A DNA stretch of 64,000 nt from an uncultured Bacteroidales bacterium (GTDB taxonomy: Bacteria; Bacteroidota; Bacteroidia; Bacteroidales; UBA932): positions 1-64,000 of the forward strand of contig CAMYAE010000008.1 of NCBI GenBank assembly GCA_947253655.1, written 5' to 3'. The translations under genes and the position numbers were made by a program. This document shows, in pieces, positions 1 through 8,603 of the stretch. The stretch's first letter is position 1. Each line of letters starts with the position of its first letter. The notes under the pieces were generated by a model, which saw only the letters and a program-made list of their open reading frames with translations, searched no databases and was not told the DNA's origin.

Positions 1-64
1 AGACTGAGGGGTGGGAAGGGGTATGTCAATACCTCAACGCAAAAAGGCCGCGACATGCGACCTT
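1..64. repeat. Intergenic direct repeat, copy 1 (cut by window start)
   Basis: This stretch reappears 152 bases later at 153-216 with one difference (t56 versus g208). It ends in a decayed copy of the tRNA-Gln terminator stem and contains a ttgaggtat motif that matches the end of tRNA-Gln. Copy 1 may extend beyond the window. It looks like a tandem duplication of the region downstream of tRNA-Gln; no gene is visible in it. Confidence 0.8.
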
Positions 65-152
65 GGCAATTATGGAGGACGCAGGACGACAGGGCCTCCC
101 GGAGAGGGAGGCGGTGGAGGGTGACGCTCACACCGGGAGCTGGCTGCGAAGC

Positions 153-216
153 AGACTGAGGGGTGGGAAGGGGTATGTCAATACCTCAACGCAAAAAGGC
201 CGCGACAGGCGACCTT
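153..216. repeat. Intergenic direct repeat, copy 2
   Basis: Second copy of the 64-base repeat, directly downstream (minus-strand sense) of tRNA-Gln and including most of its terminator. The 88 bases between the copies (65-152) are GC-rich, contain short inverted segments and have no convincing coding sequence. Confidence 0.8.
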
Positions 217-219
217 TTT
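193..219 (-). terminator. Rho-independent terminator of tRNA-Gln
   Basis: Read on the minus strand: an 11-bp stem (one G-T pair) with a 5-nt loop, flanked by A5 and T5 runs. It starts a few bases after the tRNA 3' end. The symmetric A and T tracts could make it work in both directions. Confidence 0.75.
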
Positions 220-222
220 GTG

Positions 223-293
223 TTGAGGTATCGGGACTCGAACCCAAACTGGCAGAACCAAAATCTGTAGTGCTACCATTACACCATACCTCA
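223..293 (-). tRNA. tRNA-Gln (anticodon TTG)
   Basis: The minus strand folds into a cloverleaf: 7-bp acceptor stem TGAGGTA/TACCTCA, D arm with AATGGTAG, a CAGA/TCTG anticodon stem whose 7-nt loop TTTTGGT places TTG at the anticodon, and a T arm with GGGTTCGAGTCCC. The U1:A72 pair suits tRNA-Gln. CCA is not encoded (the sequence reads ACA). Confidence 0.93.
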
Positions 294-399
294 ATTCCGA
301 AATGCAAATATAAGCATTTTTCAATTTATGACAATAGCAAAATACAAAAGGCTACATCGGGTAGAGACTAACTTTGCATAAAAGCCTCTGCAATAAGAC

Positions 400-2001
400 C
401 TACTTCATAACACTCCCGGTGCGGAGTGTCAGATATTTACCACGGACAATCCCCTTATTGTCGATACGAGTCACATAAGGCATTGCAGAAAGGTCAAAAA
501 TATCCAACAGCCTCTCAGCCAGAGCCTTATCCTCCTTCATCAACTTATCCATATCCACAAGAAGCACGGCATTTCCGCGACTTGGGAAAGTCTCCGCCGC
601 TTCAAGCTCGGCTGCACATTCAAGACACCCTTCAGTATAAAACAACACATAAGCATTACGGCGAAGTTTCCGAAGATTCCAAGACTTTTCTTTAGTTCGC
701 CTTGCAGTCCTAAGAACTCCAGGCACCCTGATATCCGGAGCCAAAGTGCCGATGTCCGCACGGGAAAGCATGCTGTCAAGTATTTTAGCCATCCCGACAA
801 CTTTGAGAGTATCTTCCCTGCTATTCCAGACAGAAGGCCTCGAAAGAATAAGACTGTCGACAACATACCTCTCCCCGGACTTAAATGCAAACCCCTTCCG
901 TCCTGACAGGTAATACATAAAATCACCGGCCATTCTCTTGAAAAGTTCTGTCTGTCCGGAGCCATACAACTTACCGTCAATATACTTGGCCACGCCCACA
1001 ACATCTTCAGCCGTCGGATTCGGCATAGATGAAAAAATATTGTCGAACAGGAGAACGGATGCTTCATTGCCATATACATAGCTGCCACTCTCTAATTCAA
1101 CCAACTCAGTCAGAGCCTCGGTATTCAAACCTCTGCCGACAATTATCCCTTTCTCGTCAATAAGGAACATCTTCGGGGTCTGCAGCACACCGTATTTCCT
1201 TTGAAAATCGGATTCCGCCTCCGGATCCCAATAATGGAAGACCCTCACATTCCTTGAAACGGCACTAAAATAATCGGCCCTGTATTTGTCCCACTCTCCC
1301 CGATCAGATCCGGTATTCACTAACAGGACATCAATCTTATGTGCAGCAGTACTCAAAAAACTGCCGAGAAGCCGGGACTCCAATTTGCATTTGGAGCAAT
1401 CAGTGGCATAGAAATATAATACCCTCAATCCGTCAGAAGCCTCCAGTGCATCGGTTTTCTGTCCGTCGGGAGTTTCCAGCTGCAACCCCGGAGCCTTGAG
1501 TCCAATCAAGGAGCTTCTGTTGAAATCGGCATAAATCTTAGCATTCATCGTCTCTACAACACTTCCCAATTCAGCCTTTCCGGTCGCAATCCACTTGTCT
1601 ACAATACTGACGGCAACAGCATCATCCCCCATTAGGGGAGATTGTACGTAATGCCCGTAAAGCATGGTTACCACATAGTTACGCACTTCCCGACTTTTGC
1701 ATGAACCTATTATCGTATCGCATTCCTGTATCTTGACATCGACAGACCGGAGTTCAAGAGCAGCCAAGTACTCTTTTAATCTCGCATTAAGGGCGGCAGC
1801 ACGAACGGAATCAATCCCGCACGCCTGTGAAGAAAAAGATCCGGCTGCCTGCACTGAACTAAAATCGCCGGCTAATATCTTCGAGCCGAATGAAGATGAT
1901 AAAACAAACAGCCCGAAAACCAAGGACAAAACCGTTCCAGCCCTACTTCTCAGGCTCCGGCAGAACAACTCCCGCAGACATAAATAAAGACGTGTCACCA
2001 T
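400..2001 (-). CDS. Exported protein with two thioredoxin-like domains
   Basis: About 533 residues. A hydrophobic stretch near residues 22-45 looks like a signal peptide or anchor, so the protein should act in the envelope. A central thioredoxin-like fold (about 165-300) carries CSKC and a cis-proline-type TPKMFLID segment. A second, C-terminal thioredoxin-like region (from about 435) carries CLEC and ends in SAMPYVTRID. Between them is a helical stretch like that of Bacteroidetes AhpC/TSA-type lipoproteins (DUF5106-like). The likely role is thiol-disulfide exchange in the periplasm; the substrate is unknown. The gene is last in the lon-ung-coaD run, and its ATG lies 59 bases inside the 3' end of coaD, so translation is probably coupled. 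A slightly later start is possible. Confidence 0.7.
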   Translation of the reverse strand: MVTRLYLCLRELFCRSLRSRAGTVLSLVFGLFVLSSSFGSKILAGDFSSVQAAGSFSSQACGIDSVRAAALNARLKEYLAALELRSVDVKIQECDTIIGSCKSREVRNYVVTMLYGHYVQSPLMGDDAVAVSIVDKWIATGKAELGSVVETMNAKIYADFNRSSLIGLKAPGLQLETPDGQKTDALEASDGLRVLYFYATDCSKCKLESRLLGSFLSTAAHKIDVLLVNTGSDRGEWDKYRADYFSAVSRNVRVFHYWDPEAESDFQRKYGVLQTPKMFLIDEKGIIVGRGLNTEALTELVELESGSYVYGNEASVLLFDNIFSSMPNPTAEDVVGVAKYIDGKLYGSGQTELFKRMAGDFMYYLSGRKGFAFKSGERYVVDSLILSRPSVWNSREDTLKVVGMAKILDSMLSRADIGTLAPDIRVPGVLRTARRTKEKSWNLRKLRRNAYVLFYTEGCLECAAELEAAETFPSRGNAVLLVDMDKLMKEDKALAERLLDIFDLSAMPYVTRIDNKGIVRGKYLTLRTGSVMK

Positions 2002-2416
2002 GATGTTTAAGAATATCCCGCACGGCTGAAGAAGAAATATGGGCGAATTCCTGGGCCGTAGGTATTATAATTGTCTCAATATCAGGATTCAACCTCCTGT
2101 TCATATCGGCAATCGCCCTCTCGTTCTCAAAATCCAGCATATTCCTGACACCGCGGACTATATGCCTTATTCCCATCTCATTACAAGCCTCGATTGTAAG
2201 ATTGTCGTATTTGATTACCTCTACCCCATCAAGACCTTTTATGGCCTGTCGGATTATATCTATCCTCTGGTCCATTGAAAAATAACCTTTCTTGTCCTGG
2301 TTGATGCCGACAGCCACAACGACCTCATCGAACATTGTCAGAGCCCTTTTAAGGATATTCAGATGTCCATCAGTGAACGGGTCGAAAGACCCTGGAAATA
2401 ATGCCTTATGTATCAT
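1943..2416 (-). CDS. coaD: Phosphopantetheine adenylyltransferase
   Basis: 157 residues, full length for CoaD. It transfers AMP from ATP to 4'-phosphopantetheine, the penultimate step of coenzyme A synthesis, in the cytoplasm. The nucleotidyltransferase signature PGSFDPFTDGH is at residues 8-18. The C-terminal ISSSAVRD motif matches the ISSTxVR signature of the family. It lies 13 bases after ung, and its end overlaps the thioredoxin-domain gene. Confidence 0.96.
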   Translation of the reverse strand: MIHKALFPGSFDPFTDGHLNILKRALTMFDEVVVAVGINQDKKGYFSMDQRIDIIRQAIKGLDGVEVIKYDNLTIEACNEMGIRHIVRGVRNMLDFENERAIADMNRRLNPDIETIIIPTAQEFAHISSSAVRDILKHHGDTSLFMSAGVVLPEPEK

Positions 2417-2429
2417 TTAGTTATAAATT

Positions 2430-3098
2430 CTAAAGTTTCCAATCTATTGGAGTCTTTCCATGGCCTGCCAGAAATTCATTAGCCTTTGAAAAATGCCTGC
2501 ATCCGAAAAATGCGCCTCTGGCCAAAGGAGAAGGGTGCGGAGCTTCGAGTACATAATGCTTTGAAGTGTCGATAAGCACCTTTTTGCTCCTCGCAAAATT
2601 TCCCCAAAGCATAAAGACTATTCCGCTGCAATTATCTGACAAATAACGTATTACAGCATCAGTAAATTCCTGCCAGCCGATCTTGCTGTGGGACGCGGCC
2701 GCCCCTGCCCGAACTGTGAGAATGGCATTCAACAACAGCACTCCCTGTCTCGCCCACCCCTCCAAATTAGGCCTCCCGCTCATACTGATGCCGAGATCGC
2801 TCTCTATTTCCTTGAAGATATTAATCAAAGACGGTGGCGCCGGAATATTGTCAGGTACGGAAAAAGATAGCCCCATTGCCTGTCCGGCCCCGTGATATGG
2901 ATCCTGCCCAAGGATAACGACTTTCACATCAGGCACCGGTGTCAGTTCAAAAGCCTTGAATATATCTTTTCCGGGGGGATATATCAGCTTCCCGTCAGAT
3001 TTCTCCTTATGCAGAAAACGCACCAACGAGGCGAAATACGGCTTTTCAAATTCACCATGCAGTGCGTTTTTCCAGGACTGTTCAATTTTTACATCCAT
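2430..3098 (-). CDS. ung: Uracil-DNA glycosylase, family 1
   Basis: 222 residues, normal for UNG. It removes uracil from DNA to start base-excision repair. The catalytic water-activating loop GQDPYHG is at residues 64-70 (Asp66), and the HPSPLA motif that holds the catalytic His and the minor-groove loop lies near residue 187. Its start codon overlaps the stop codon of lon by one base, which points to co-transcription and translational coupling. Confidence 0.97.
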   Translation of the reverse strand: MDVKIEQSWKNALHGEFEKPYFASLVRFLHKEKSDGKLIYPPGKDIFKAFELTPVPDVKVVILGQDPYHGAGQAMGLSFSVPDNIPAPPSLINIFKEIESDLGISMSGRPNLEGWARQGVLLLNAILTVRAGAAASHSKIGWQEFTDAVIRYLSDNCSGIVFMLWGNFARSKKVLIDTSKHYVLEAPHPSPLARGAFFGCRHFSKANEFLAGHGKTPIDWKL

Positions 3099-5506
3099 TA
3101 TTCGAAGATATAGCGTATTACATCGTCAATAGTATTCACGTAGACAAAGGTAAGACCTTTTACGTAGATTTCATTGATGTCTTCTATATCTTTTTTATTA
3201 TCCTCGCATATTACAATAGTCGAGACACCGGCCCGCTTGGCAGCAAGAATCTTCTCCTTGATGCCGCCCACCGGAAGCACACGTCCCCTCAATGTCATCT
3301 CCCCTGTCATTGCAATGCCTTTCCTTATAGCCTGCCCCCTCAACGCAGAAATCATTGAACTCACCATGGTAATACCTGCAGAAGGACCGTCTTTCGGCAC
3401 AGCCCCCTCCGGCACATGCACGTGTATATCTTTCTCCGCAAACTCCTCGTAAGACAGATTTGCCAATTCAAGGTGAGCCTTAATATATTGGTATGCAATA
3501 GTTGCCGACTCTTTCATCACGTCTCCCAGATTGCCCGTCATCGTCATGGCTCCCTTGCCCTTGCTCACGGAACTTTCCACGAACAGGATTTCTCCTCCCA
3601 TAGATGTCCATGCGAGACCCGTCACAACTCCCGGCAACTCGTTGCCTGCCTGCTTGTCATGGAAAGCCGTAGGCAAGCCGAGATACTCCTTAAGGTGCTC
3701 AGGCTTGATTACCGTAGGGAAGTCCGACCCTGTCGCAATTTTCCTGGCTGTCACTCTGGCAATTTTCGCAATCTGCTTCTCAAGCCCACGCACGCCGGAT
3801 TCGCGAGTATATTTGTCTATAATCTCATTCAGAGCCGCCTTGTCTATCCTCAACTCTTTCTTGCCAATGCCGTGCTCATATAACTGCTTCGGCACAAGGA
3901 ACTTCCTTGCTATTTCAATCTTTTCCTCTGCAATATATCCGGTAACATTTATCAGCTCCATCCTGTCTAAAAGCGCAGGCTGGATTGAAGAAATGGAATT
4001 GGCTGTGGTTATGAAAAGCACATGAGACAAATCATAATCGACATCCAGATAATTATCATGGAATGTGGTATTCTGCTCAGGGTCAAGTGCTTCCAGCAAT
4101 GCAGAAGACGGATCTCCCTTGAAATCGCTACTAAGCTTGTCGATTTCGTCAAGCACAATAACAGGATTGGACGTCCCTGCCCTGTTGATACCGTTCAATA
4201 TTCTTCCCGGCAGAGCCCCTATGTAAGTTTTCCTGTGTCCGCGTATTTCAGCCTCATCATGCATTCCGCCCAAGGCGATCCTGACATATTTGCGTCCCAA
4301 CGCCCTTGCCACCGACTTTCCGAGACTTGTCTTTCCCACTCCCGGAGGCCCGTAAAGGCACAATATCGGAGACTTCATATTGCCTTTCAACTTAAGGACG
4401 GCTAAATATTCAATTATCCTCTCCTTCACTTTCTCAAGTCCGAAATGGTCCTCATCCAACACTTTCTGGGCATGCTTAAGGTTCAGATTGTCCTTGGAAA
4501 TGTAGTTCCAAGGCAAATCCACCATGAATTGCAGATAGTTATATTGTATGCTGTAATCCGGAGTAGACGGATTGTACTTTTCCAATTTGGCAAGCTCCTT
4601 TTCGAATATCTCACGGACATTGTCAGGCCAATCCTTTTTCTCGGCGGCCTCGCGCAGCTTGTCAAAATCTTCCCCGTCATCCATTCCAAGCTCTTCCTGG
4701 ATAGTACGGAGCTGATTATTAAGATAATACTCTCTCTGCTGCTGATCTATCTCCGACTTGACCTTAGAGTTTATCTCCCTCTTGATATTCAAGAGTTCAA
4801 CCTGCTTGTCCAAAGCCCCAAGAAGCCTCATAGCCCTCTCTTTCAGCTCCGAAATTCCCAACAGCTCTATCTTGTCTGCAAAGCTGTCCATTTCTATCGT
4901 CGTGGATATAAAATTCACAAGGAATTGGAAATCATCAATTGACCTCAAGGCATTTATAGCCTCCTTGGGAGCAAAAGATGAGGACTTTATGATTATGCCG
5001 GCTTTCTCTTTCAAAGAATCGATGATTATCTTTATGTCCTTGTCGGACCCCTGAGGCTCGATTTCAGGCAGATAGTGAACCTTGCCGGTTAGAAAAGGCT
5101 CGGTTGATATGATTGCGTCGAGATGCAGCCTCCTAAAGCCTTGCAGCACAGCTGATATAGTGCCGTCAGGCATCTCGAAAGTCTTTATTATCTTGGCTAC
5201 TGTACCGAATTCCGACAGATCCTGAAGTGTCTGCGGGTCTTCCTCGGACACATTTATCTGAGGCACGGTACCTATAAAAAGATTGCCGTTCTGGGCAGCC
5301 TCCACCAGCTTTATGGACTTTTCCCTCCCAATTGTAATAGGGAATACGGTGCCAGGGAATATAACTGCATTCCTCAGTGCGAGAATCGGCAGTGTCTCAG
5401 GAAGTTCGGTGTCGCTGATCTTCAATGACGGGTCGCCGGAAATCACAGGGATTATGCTTACTTCAGAGCCTAATGGCGACATCAAATCGTTTATGTTTGT
5501 CTTCAT
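3098..5506 (-). CDS. lon: ATP-dependent protease La (LonA)
   Basis: 802 residues, the usual LonA length. An N-terminal substrate-recognition domain is followed by an AAA+ domain with Walker A GPPGVGKTS (about residues 376-384) and Walker B VIVLDEIDK, then the serine-lysine peptidase domain with KDGPSAG (Ser near 709) and GGIKEK (Lys near 750). It degrades misfolded and regulatory proteins in the cytoplasm. It is the first gene of a minus-strand run lon-ung-coaD-thioredoxin protein and is divergent from HU across 240 bases. No heat-shock operator was recognised upstream. Confidence 0.97.
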   Translation of the reverse strand: MKTNINDLMSPLGSEVSIIPVISGDPSLKISDTELPETLPILALRNAVIFPGTVFPITIGREKSIKLVEAAQNGNLFIGTVPQINVSEEDPQTLQDLSEFGTVAKIIKTFEMPDGTISAVLQGFRRLHLDAIISTEPFLTGKVHYLPEIEPQGSDKDIKIIIDSLKEKAGIIIKSSSFAPKEAINALRSIDDFQFLVNFISTTIEMDSFADKIELLGISELKERAMRLLGALDKQVELLNIKREINSKVKSEIDQQQREYYLNNQLRTIQEELGMDDGEDFDKLREAAEKKDWPDNVREIFEKELAKLEKYNPSTPDYSIQYNYLQFMVDLPWNYISKDNLNLKHAQKVLDEDHFGLEKVKERIIEYLAVLKLKGNMKSPILCLYGPPGVGKTSLGKSVARALGRKYVRIALGGMHDEAEIRGHRKTYIGALPGRILNGINRAGTSNPVIVLDEIDKLSSDFKGDPSSALLEALDPEQNTTFHDNYLDVDYDLSHVLFITTANSISSIQPALLDRMELINVTGYIAEEKIEIARKFLVPKQLYEHGIGKKELRIDKAALNEIIDKYTRESGVRGLEKQIAKIARVTARKIATGSDFPTVIKPEHLKEYLGLPTAFHDKQAGNELPGVVTGLAWTSMGGEILFVESSVSKGKGAMTMTGNLGDVMKESATIAYQYIKAHLELANLSYEEFAEKDIHVHVPEGAVPKDGPSAGITMVSSMISALRGQAIRKGIAMTGEMTLRGRVLPVGGIKEKILAAKRAGVSTIVICEDNKKDIEDINEIYVKGLTFVYVNTIDDVIRYIFE

Positions 5507-5667
5507 ACCTAAAATTCAATATATTTATATGACGGCAAGCCTTTCCTGCCATTTTGTCATTTTACGGCAAGCTTCGCGTCCGATACCCTATATGGTCAAT
5601 CTCCGTGCCAACTCCGAAAAAATGGCGGTAAGTGCAACATTATCAATCAAAATTAAGAGTATAAGAT

Positions 5668-5698
5668 TTTGTTAATTGAAAAATAAAGACTATTTTTG
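5668..5698 (+). promoter_or_regulatory. Bacteroidetes-type promoter for HU
   Basis: TTTG at 5668-5671, exactly 19 bases, then TATTTTTG at 5691-5698. This matches the Bacteroidetes primary-sigma consensus TTTG-N19-TAnnTTTG. It would leave a 5' leader of roughly 40 bases before the HU start codon. Confidence 0.75.
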
Positions 5699-5746
5699 CC
5701 ATTCAATTTCACCAGTAAATTAACATTTATAAAATAAAAATTTATT

Positions 5747-6022
5747 ATGACAAAGGCAGAAATCGTAAATGAGGTTGCAAAATCAACCGGAATTGAGAAG
5801 GTTGCAGTTCAGAATGTTATTGAAGCATTTATGGACACGGTTAAGGATTCGCTTGCAAAAGGTAACCCGGTTTACCTGCGTGGCTTCGGCAGCTTTATTA
5901 TCAAACACAGGGCAGAAAAGGCTGCAAGGAACATTACAAAGAACACTACGATGACAATTCCGGCACACGACATTCCGGCATTCAAGCCGGCCAAGGTTTT
6001 CGTTGCTGCCGTAAAGAAATAA
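5747..6022 (+). CDS. DNA-binding protein HU
   Basis: 91 residues, typical of HU. It binds and bends DNA as a dimer and compacts the nucleoid. The MTKAEIVNEVA start, the GFGSF turn and the basic beta-arm with the IPAHDIPAFKPAK segment are all present; the proline that intercalates into DNA sits in this arm. A consensus promoter lies directly upstream and a ribosomal-type peptide gene begins 18 bases downstream, so the two are probably co-transcribed. Confidence 0.96.
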   Translation: MTKAEIVNEVAKSTGIEKVAVQNVIEAFMDTVKDSLAKGNPVYLRGFGSFIIKHRAEKAARNITKNTTMTIPAHDIPAFKPAKVFVAAVKK

Positions 6023-6040
6023 TTTTAAAATCAAATTAGT

Positions 6041-6130
6041 ATGCCAAGCGGTAAAAAAAGAAAAAGACATAAGATGGCAACGCACAAACGTAAAAAACGT
6101 TTGCGCAAGAACAGACACAAGAAGAAGTAA
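6041..6130 (+). CDS. 29-residue basic ribosomal-type peptide (COX24/mS38-like)
   Basis: A very short gene encoding 29 residues, mostly Lys, Arg and His, starting MPSGKKRKRHK and ending RKNRHKKK. It resembles the C-terminal AURKAIP1/COX24 domain (mitochondrial mS38) and the mycobacterial small-subunit peptide bS22; similar peptides are annotated in Bacteroidetes next to HU. The likely role is a small-subunit ribosomal or ribosome-associated peptide; this rests on composition and pattern only. It lies between HU and a terminator and is easily missed by gene callers. Confidence 0.75.
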   Translation: MPSGKKRKRHKMATHKRKKRLRKNRHKKK

Positions 6131-6169
6131 TCTTCGTGTCTGCCATTTTAGCAGTCTGCTAAAAGAGAG

Positions 6170-6203
6170 GGGCTGACCGGAGGGATTTCGGCAGCCCTTT
6201 TTA
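6170..6203 (+). terminator. Terminator after HU and the small basic peptide
   Basis: Stem GGGCTG/CAGCCC with an internal imperfect stretch, followed by T5. It closes the HU-peptide transcript 40 bases after the stop codon. Confidence 0.75.
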
Positions 6204-6255
6204 AGTAAAACAAAAACGGAAAGTCAGCTTTCCGCGTCCTACACACAATATTTTA

Positions 6256-7824
6256 ATGGAGTCTGAAAAGGAATCTTTAAAAGATCTGATAGTTGATGTC
6301 GGTTCAACTGAAGTTCAAATAGCTTTAATGGATAACCACAAGCTGATTGAGCTTAACAAAGAGTCCAGCAGCGGTCGGAATTTCAATGTCGGTGATGTAT
6401 ATCTCGGCAGAGTTAAAAAAGTAATGCCCGCCCTGAATGCTGCCTTTGTGGATATCGGTGACGAAAAAGAGGCCTTTATGCACTATCTGGACTTGGGCTT
6501 GTATTTCAATGCTTTCGATGAGTTTGTCAGGAAGACGAATAAGAATACAAATGCCGGGAATACATATTCAGGGATTAAAATCGGAGCCCCGCTTGAGAAA
6601 GAGGGAAGAATCGAGAATGTCCTGAAAACCGGGCAAATGGTCATAGCCCAAATAGTCAAAGAGCCTATATCCACCAAAGGGTCAAGACTGACTGCAGAAA
6701 TTTCATTGGCAGGACGCAACATTGTACTTCTCCCCTTCGCCGAGAAGGTGAGCATTTCACAAAAAATCTCCTCCAAAGAGGAGAAAAGAAGACTTGAGAC
6801 ACTTGTCAGGAGTATTCTTCCGGGCAATTACGGTGCAATAATCCGTACGGCCGCAGAGGGCAAGAATGCCGCAGTGCTTGTTGCCGAGCTTAAATCCCTT
6901 ATAGGGAAATGGGAAGCCTCCTGGAAAAAACTGTCCCAATCCAAGAATATACAGCAACTCATATCAGAGTACAGCAAGACCACTACAATACTCAGGGATC
7001 TGTTGAACGACTCTTTCTCGAACATCTATGTAAACAACGAGAAAGAATATGAAGAGATCAAAAGATATATTTCCATGATCTCCCCTGAGCAGGAAAAGAT
7101 TGTGAAACTCTATGACGGACAGGAAAACATCTTCGACCATTTCGAGGTCACCCGTCAGATCAAGAGTTCTTTCGGAAAAGTGGTGCCAATCAAGCAGGGT
7201 GCATATCTTGTGATTGAGACAACAGAGGCATTGAACGTAGTGGATGTCAACAGCGGAATACGCGCAAAGACAAAAGAACAGGAAGAAAACACTTTCGATG
7301 TAAACCGCTACGCGGCCGAAGAGATTGCAAGGCAGCTCAGGCTCAGGGACATGGGCGGAATAGTGGTTGTGGATTTTATCGACATGGAAAAGCCTGATCA
7401 CAGAAACGAGCTCTACAAATATATGGTGGAACTCATGTCCAATGACAGAGCAAAACATAATGTCTTACCTCTCACCAAGTTCGGTCTTATGCAAATTACC
7501 CGTCAAAGGGTGCGGCCGGTTACGGAAATCAATACAGCCGAAGTATGCCCGGTGTGCCACGGAACAGGGAAAATCGCTCCAAGTCTTGTGATAGACGAAC
7601 AGATTGAACGCAGGCTCGCCTACTATGTGAATGACATGCACTGCAAATCGTTTACCTTGAAAGTCAGCCCTATCTTAGGGGCCTACCTCACAAAAGGGAT
7701 TTTCAAGTCGTATCTGACCAAGTGGAGAAAGAAGTACAAATGTAAAATCAACCTGGTGGAAATCAGTGATTTTACAGTCTTGCAGAATGAATTTTACAAT
7801 GAGAAAGGGGACAAGCTTGATTAG
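6256..7824 (+). CDS. rng: Ribonuclease E/G family endoribonuclease
   Basis: 522 residues, the length of RNase G rather than the long RNase E. The start IVDVGSTEVQIALM and the S1-type segment GDVYLGRVKKVMPALNAAFVDIG are family hallmarks. The catalytic region shows NVVDVNSG and GIVVVDFIDM with the Asp residues that bind the metal, followed by the zinc-link CPVCHGTG near residue 433. It cuts single-stranded RNA in rRNA maturation and mRNA decay. It is separated from HU by a terminator and converges on tcdA, with the two stop codons overlapping. Confidence 0.95.
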   Translation: MESEKESLKDLIVDVGSTEVQIALMDNHKLIELNKESSSGRNFNVGDVYLGRVKKVMPALNAAFVDIGDEKEAFMHYLDLGLYFNAFDEFVRKTNKNTNAGNTYSGIKIGAPLEKEGRIENVLKTGQMVIAQIVKEPISTKGSRLTAEISLAGRNIVLLPFAEKVSISQKISSKEEKRRLETLVRSILPGNYGAIIRTAAEGKNAAVLVAELKSLIGKWEASWKKLSQSKNIQQLISEYSKTTTILRDLLNDSFSNIYVNNEKEYEEIKRYISMISPEQEKIVKLYDGQENIFDHFEVTRQIKSSFGKVVPIKQGAYLVIETTEALNVVDVNSGIRAKTKEQEENTFDVNRYAAEEIARQLRLRDMGGIVVVDFIDMEKPDHRNELYKYMVELMSNDRAKHNVLPLTKFGLMQITRQRVRPVTEINTAEVCPVCHGTGKIAPSLVIDEQIERRLAYYVNDMHCKSFTLKVSPILGAYLTKGIFKSYLTKWRKKYKCKINLVEISDFTVLQNEFYNEKGDKLD

Positions 7825-7838
7825 GCTTGTCCTTTTTT
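7809..7838. terminator. Shared terminator between rng and tcdA
   Basis: GGACAAGC (7809-7816) pairs with GCTTGTCC (7825-7832) and T6 follows on the plus strand. The overlapping stop codons of the two convergent genes lie in the loop region. The T tract is better on the plus strand; on the minus strand only a short pyrimidine run follows. Confidence 0.75.
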
Positions 7839-8603
7839 ATTATATATATCCTTGACTACGAGCCCCGATAAGGTAAAGCCGAATATGGCAGTGACGGAGG
7901 CGGTAGTGCCGTTAATTACGGCTTTTGAAAGGTTCCAGTCGGGATTGCCGTCCGGTGCTGAAGCATCTTTGGTATCAGGTGCCTCAACTACCGGCATCTC
8001 TCGATTCGGAAGAACCTCGTCTCCGTAGACACAAAGGAAATCGTGTGCAGGCAACGTCTTTGCCCTCCTCATCTTTTTGCGCAGCGCCGCTCCGAGAGGA
8101 CATCCTCTGACATCCATAAAATTGGCGACTTTCACTTTAAGAGGGTCCACTTTTAAGGCTGCCCCCATGGACGAAAACAGCACAGCCCTTGTCTCACAGG
8201 CCCTTACAAGCAACGAGGCCTTATGCCTGAGACTGTCTACTGCATCGATTATATAATCGTACGAGTCCAATTCAAAAGAATCGGCATTTTCCTCAGAATA
8301 AACCTGTCTCAAAGCCTTTATGTCGGCTTCCGGGTTAATATCTAAAAGCCTGTCTCTCAATGCCTCCACCTTGACCCGTCCTATACTGCTGACTGTAGCC
8401 ATAAGCTGACGGTTTACATTAGATGCACAGACAATATCCGAATCCACTATGGTAAGATGTCCGATTCCGGAGCGGATCAGTCCTTCTGCACACCAGCTGC
8501 CGACACCGCCTACACCGAAAATGATAACCTTTGTTGCAGCCAAAATCTGCATGACATCCTGCCCCAAAAGCAATTCCGTCCTCTGAAAAAGTTCCTTACG
8601 CAT
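7821..8603 (-). CDS. tcdA: tRNA threonylcarbamoyladenosine dehydratase
   Basis: 260 residues, E1-like ThiF/MoeB fold of the TcdA (CsdL/YgdL) type. The nucleotide-binding GVGGVGSWCAEGL is near residues 31-43, followed by IVDSD and the DAVDSLRHKASL segment. It uses ATP to cyclise t6A37 in tRNAs to ct6A. The first bases overlap the end of lnt by 8 bases, so the two are likely one transcript. TcdA is family knowledge; general E1-like enzymes of other function are the alternative. Confidence 0.88.
   Translation of the reverse strand: MRKELFQRTELLLGQDVMQILAATKVIIFGVGGVGSWCAEGLIRSGIGHLTIVDSDIVCASNVNRQLMATVSSIGRVKVEALRDRLLDINPEADIKALRQVYSEENADSFELDSYDYIIDAVDSLRHKASLLVRACETRAVLFSSMGAALKVDPLKVKVANFMDVRGCPLGAALRKKMRRAKTLPAHDFLCVYGDEVLPNREMPVVEAPDTKDASAPDGNPDWNLSKAVINGTTASVTAIFGFTLSGLVVKDIYNKKGQA

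Noticed and set aside
63..371. Open frame of about 100 codons across the repeat and tRNA-Gln
   Set aside because: It runs antisense through the tRNA and its terminator and has no protein-like pattern.
369..376. TAACTTTG promoter-like box on the plus strand
   Set aside because: No plus-strand gene follows it and no -33 box is in place.
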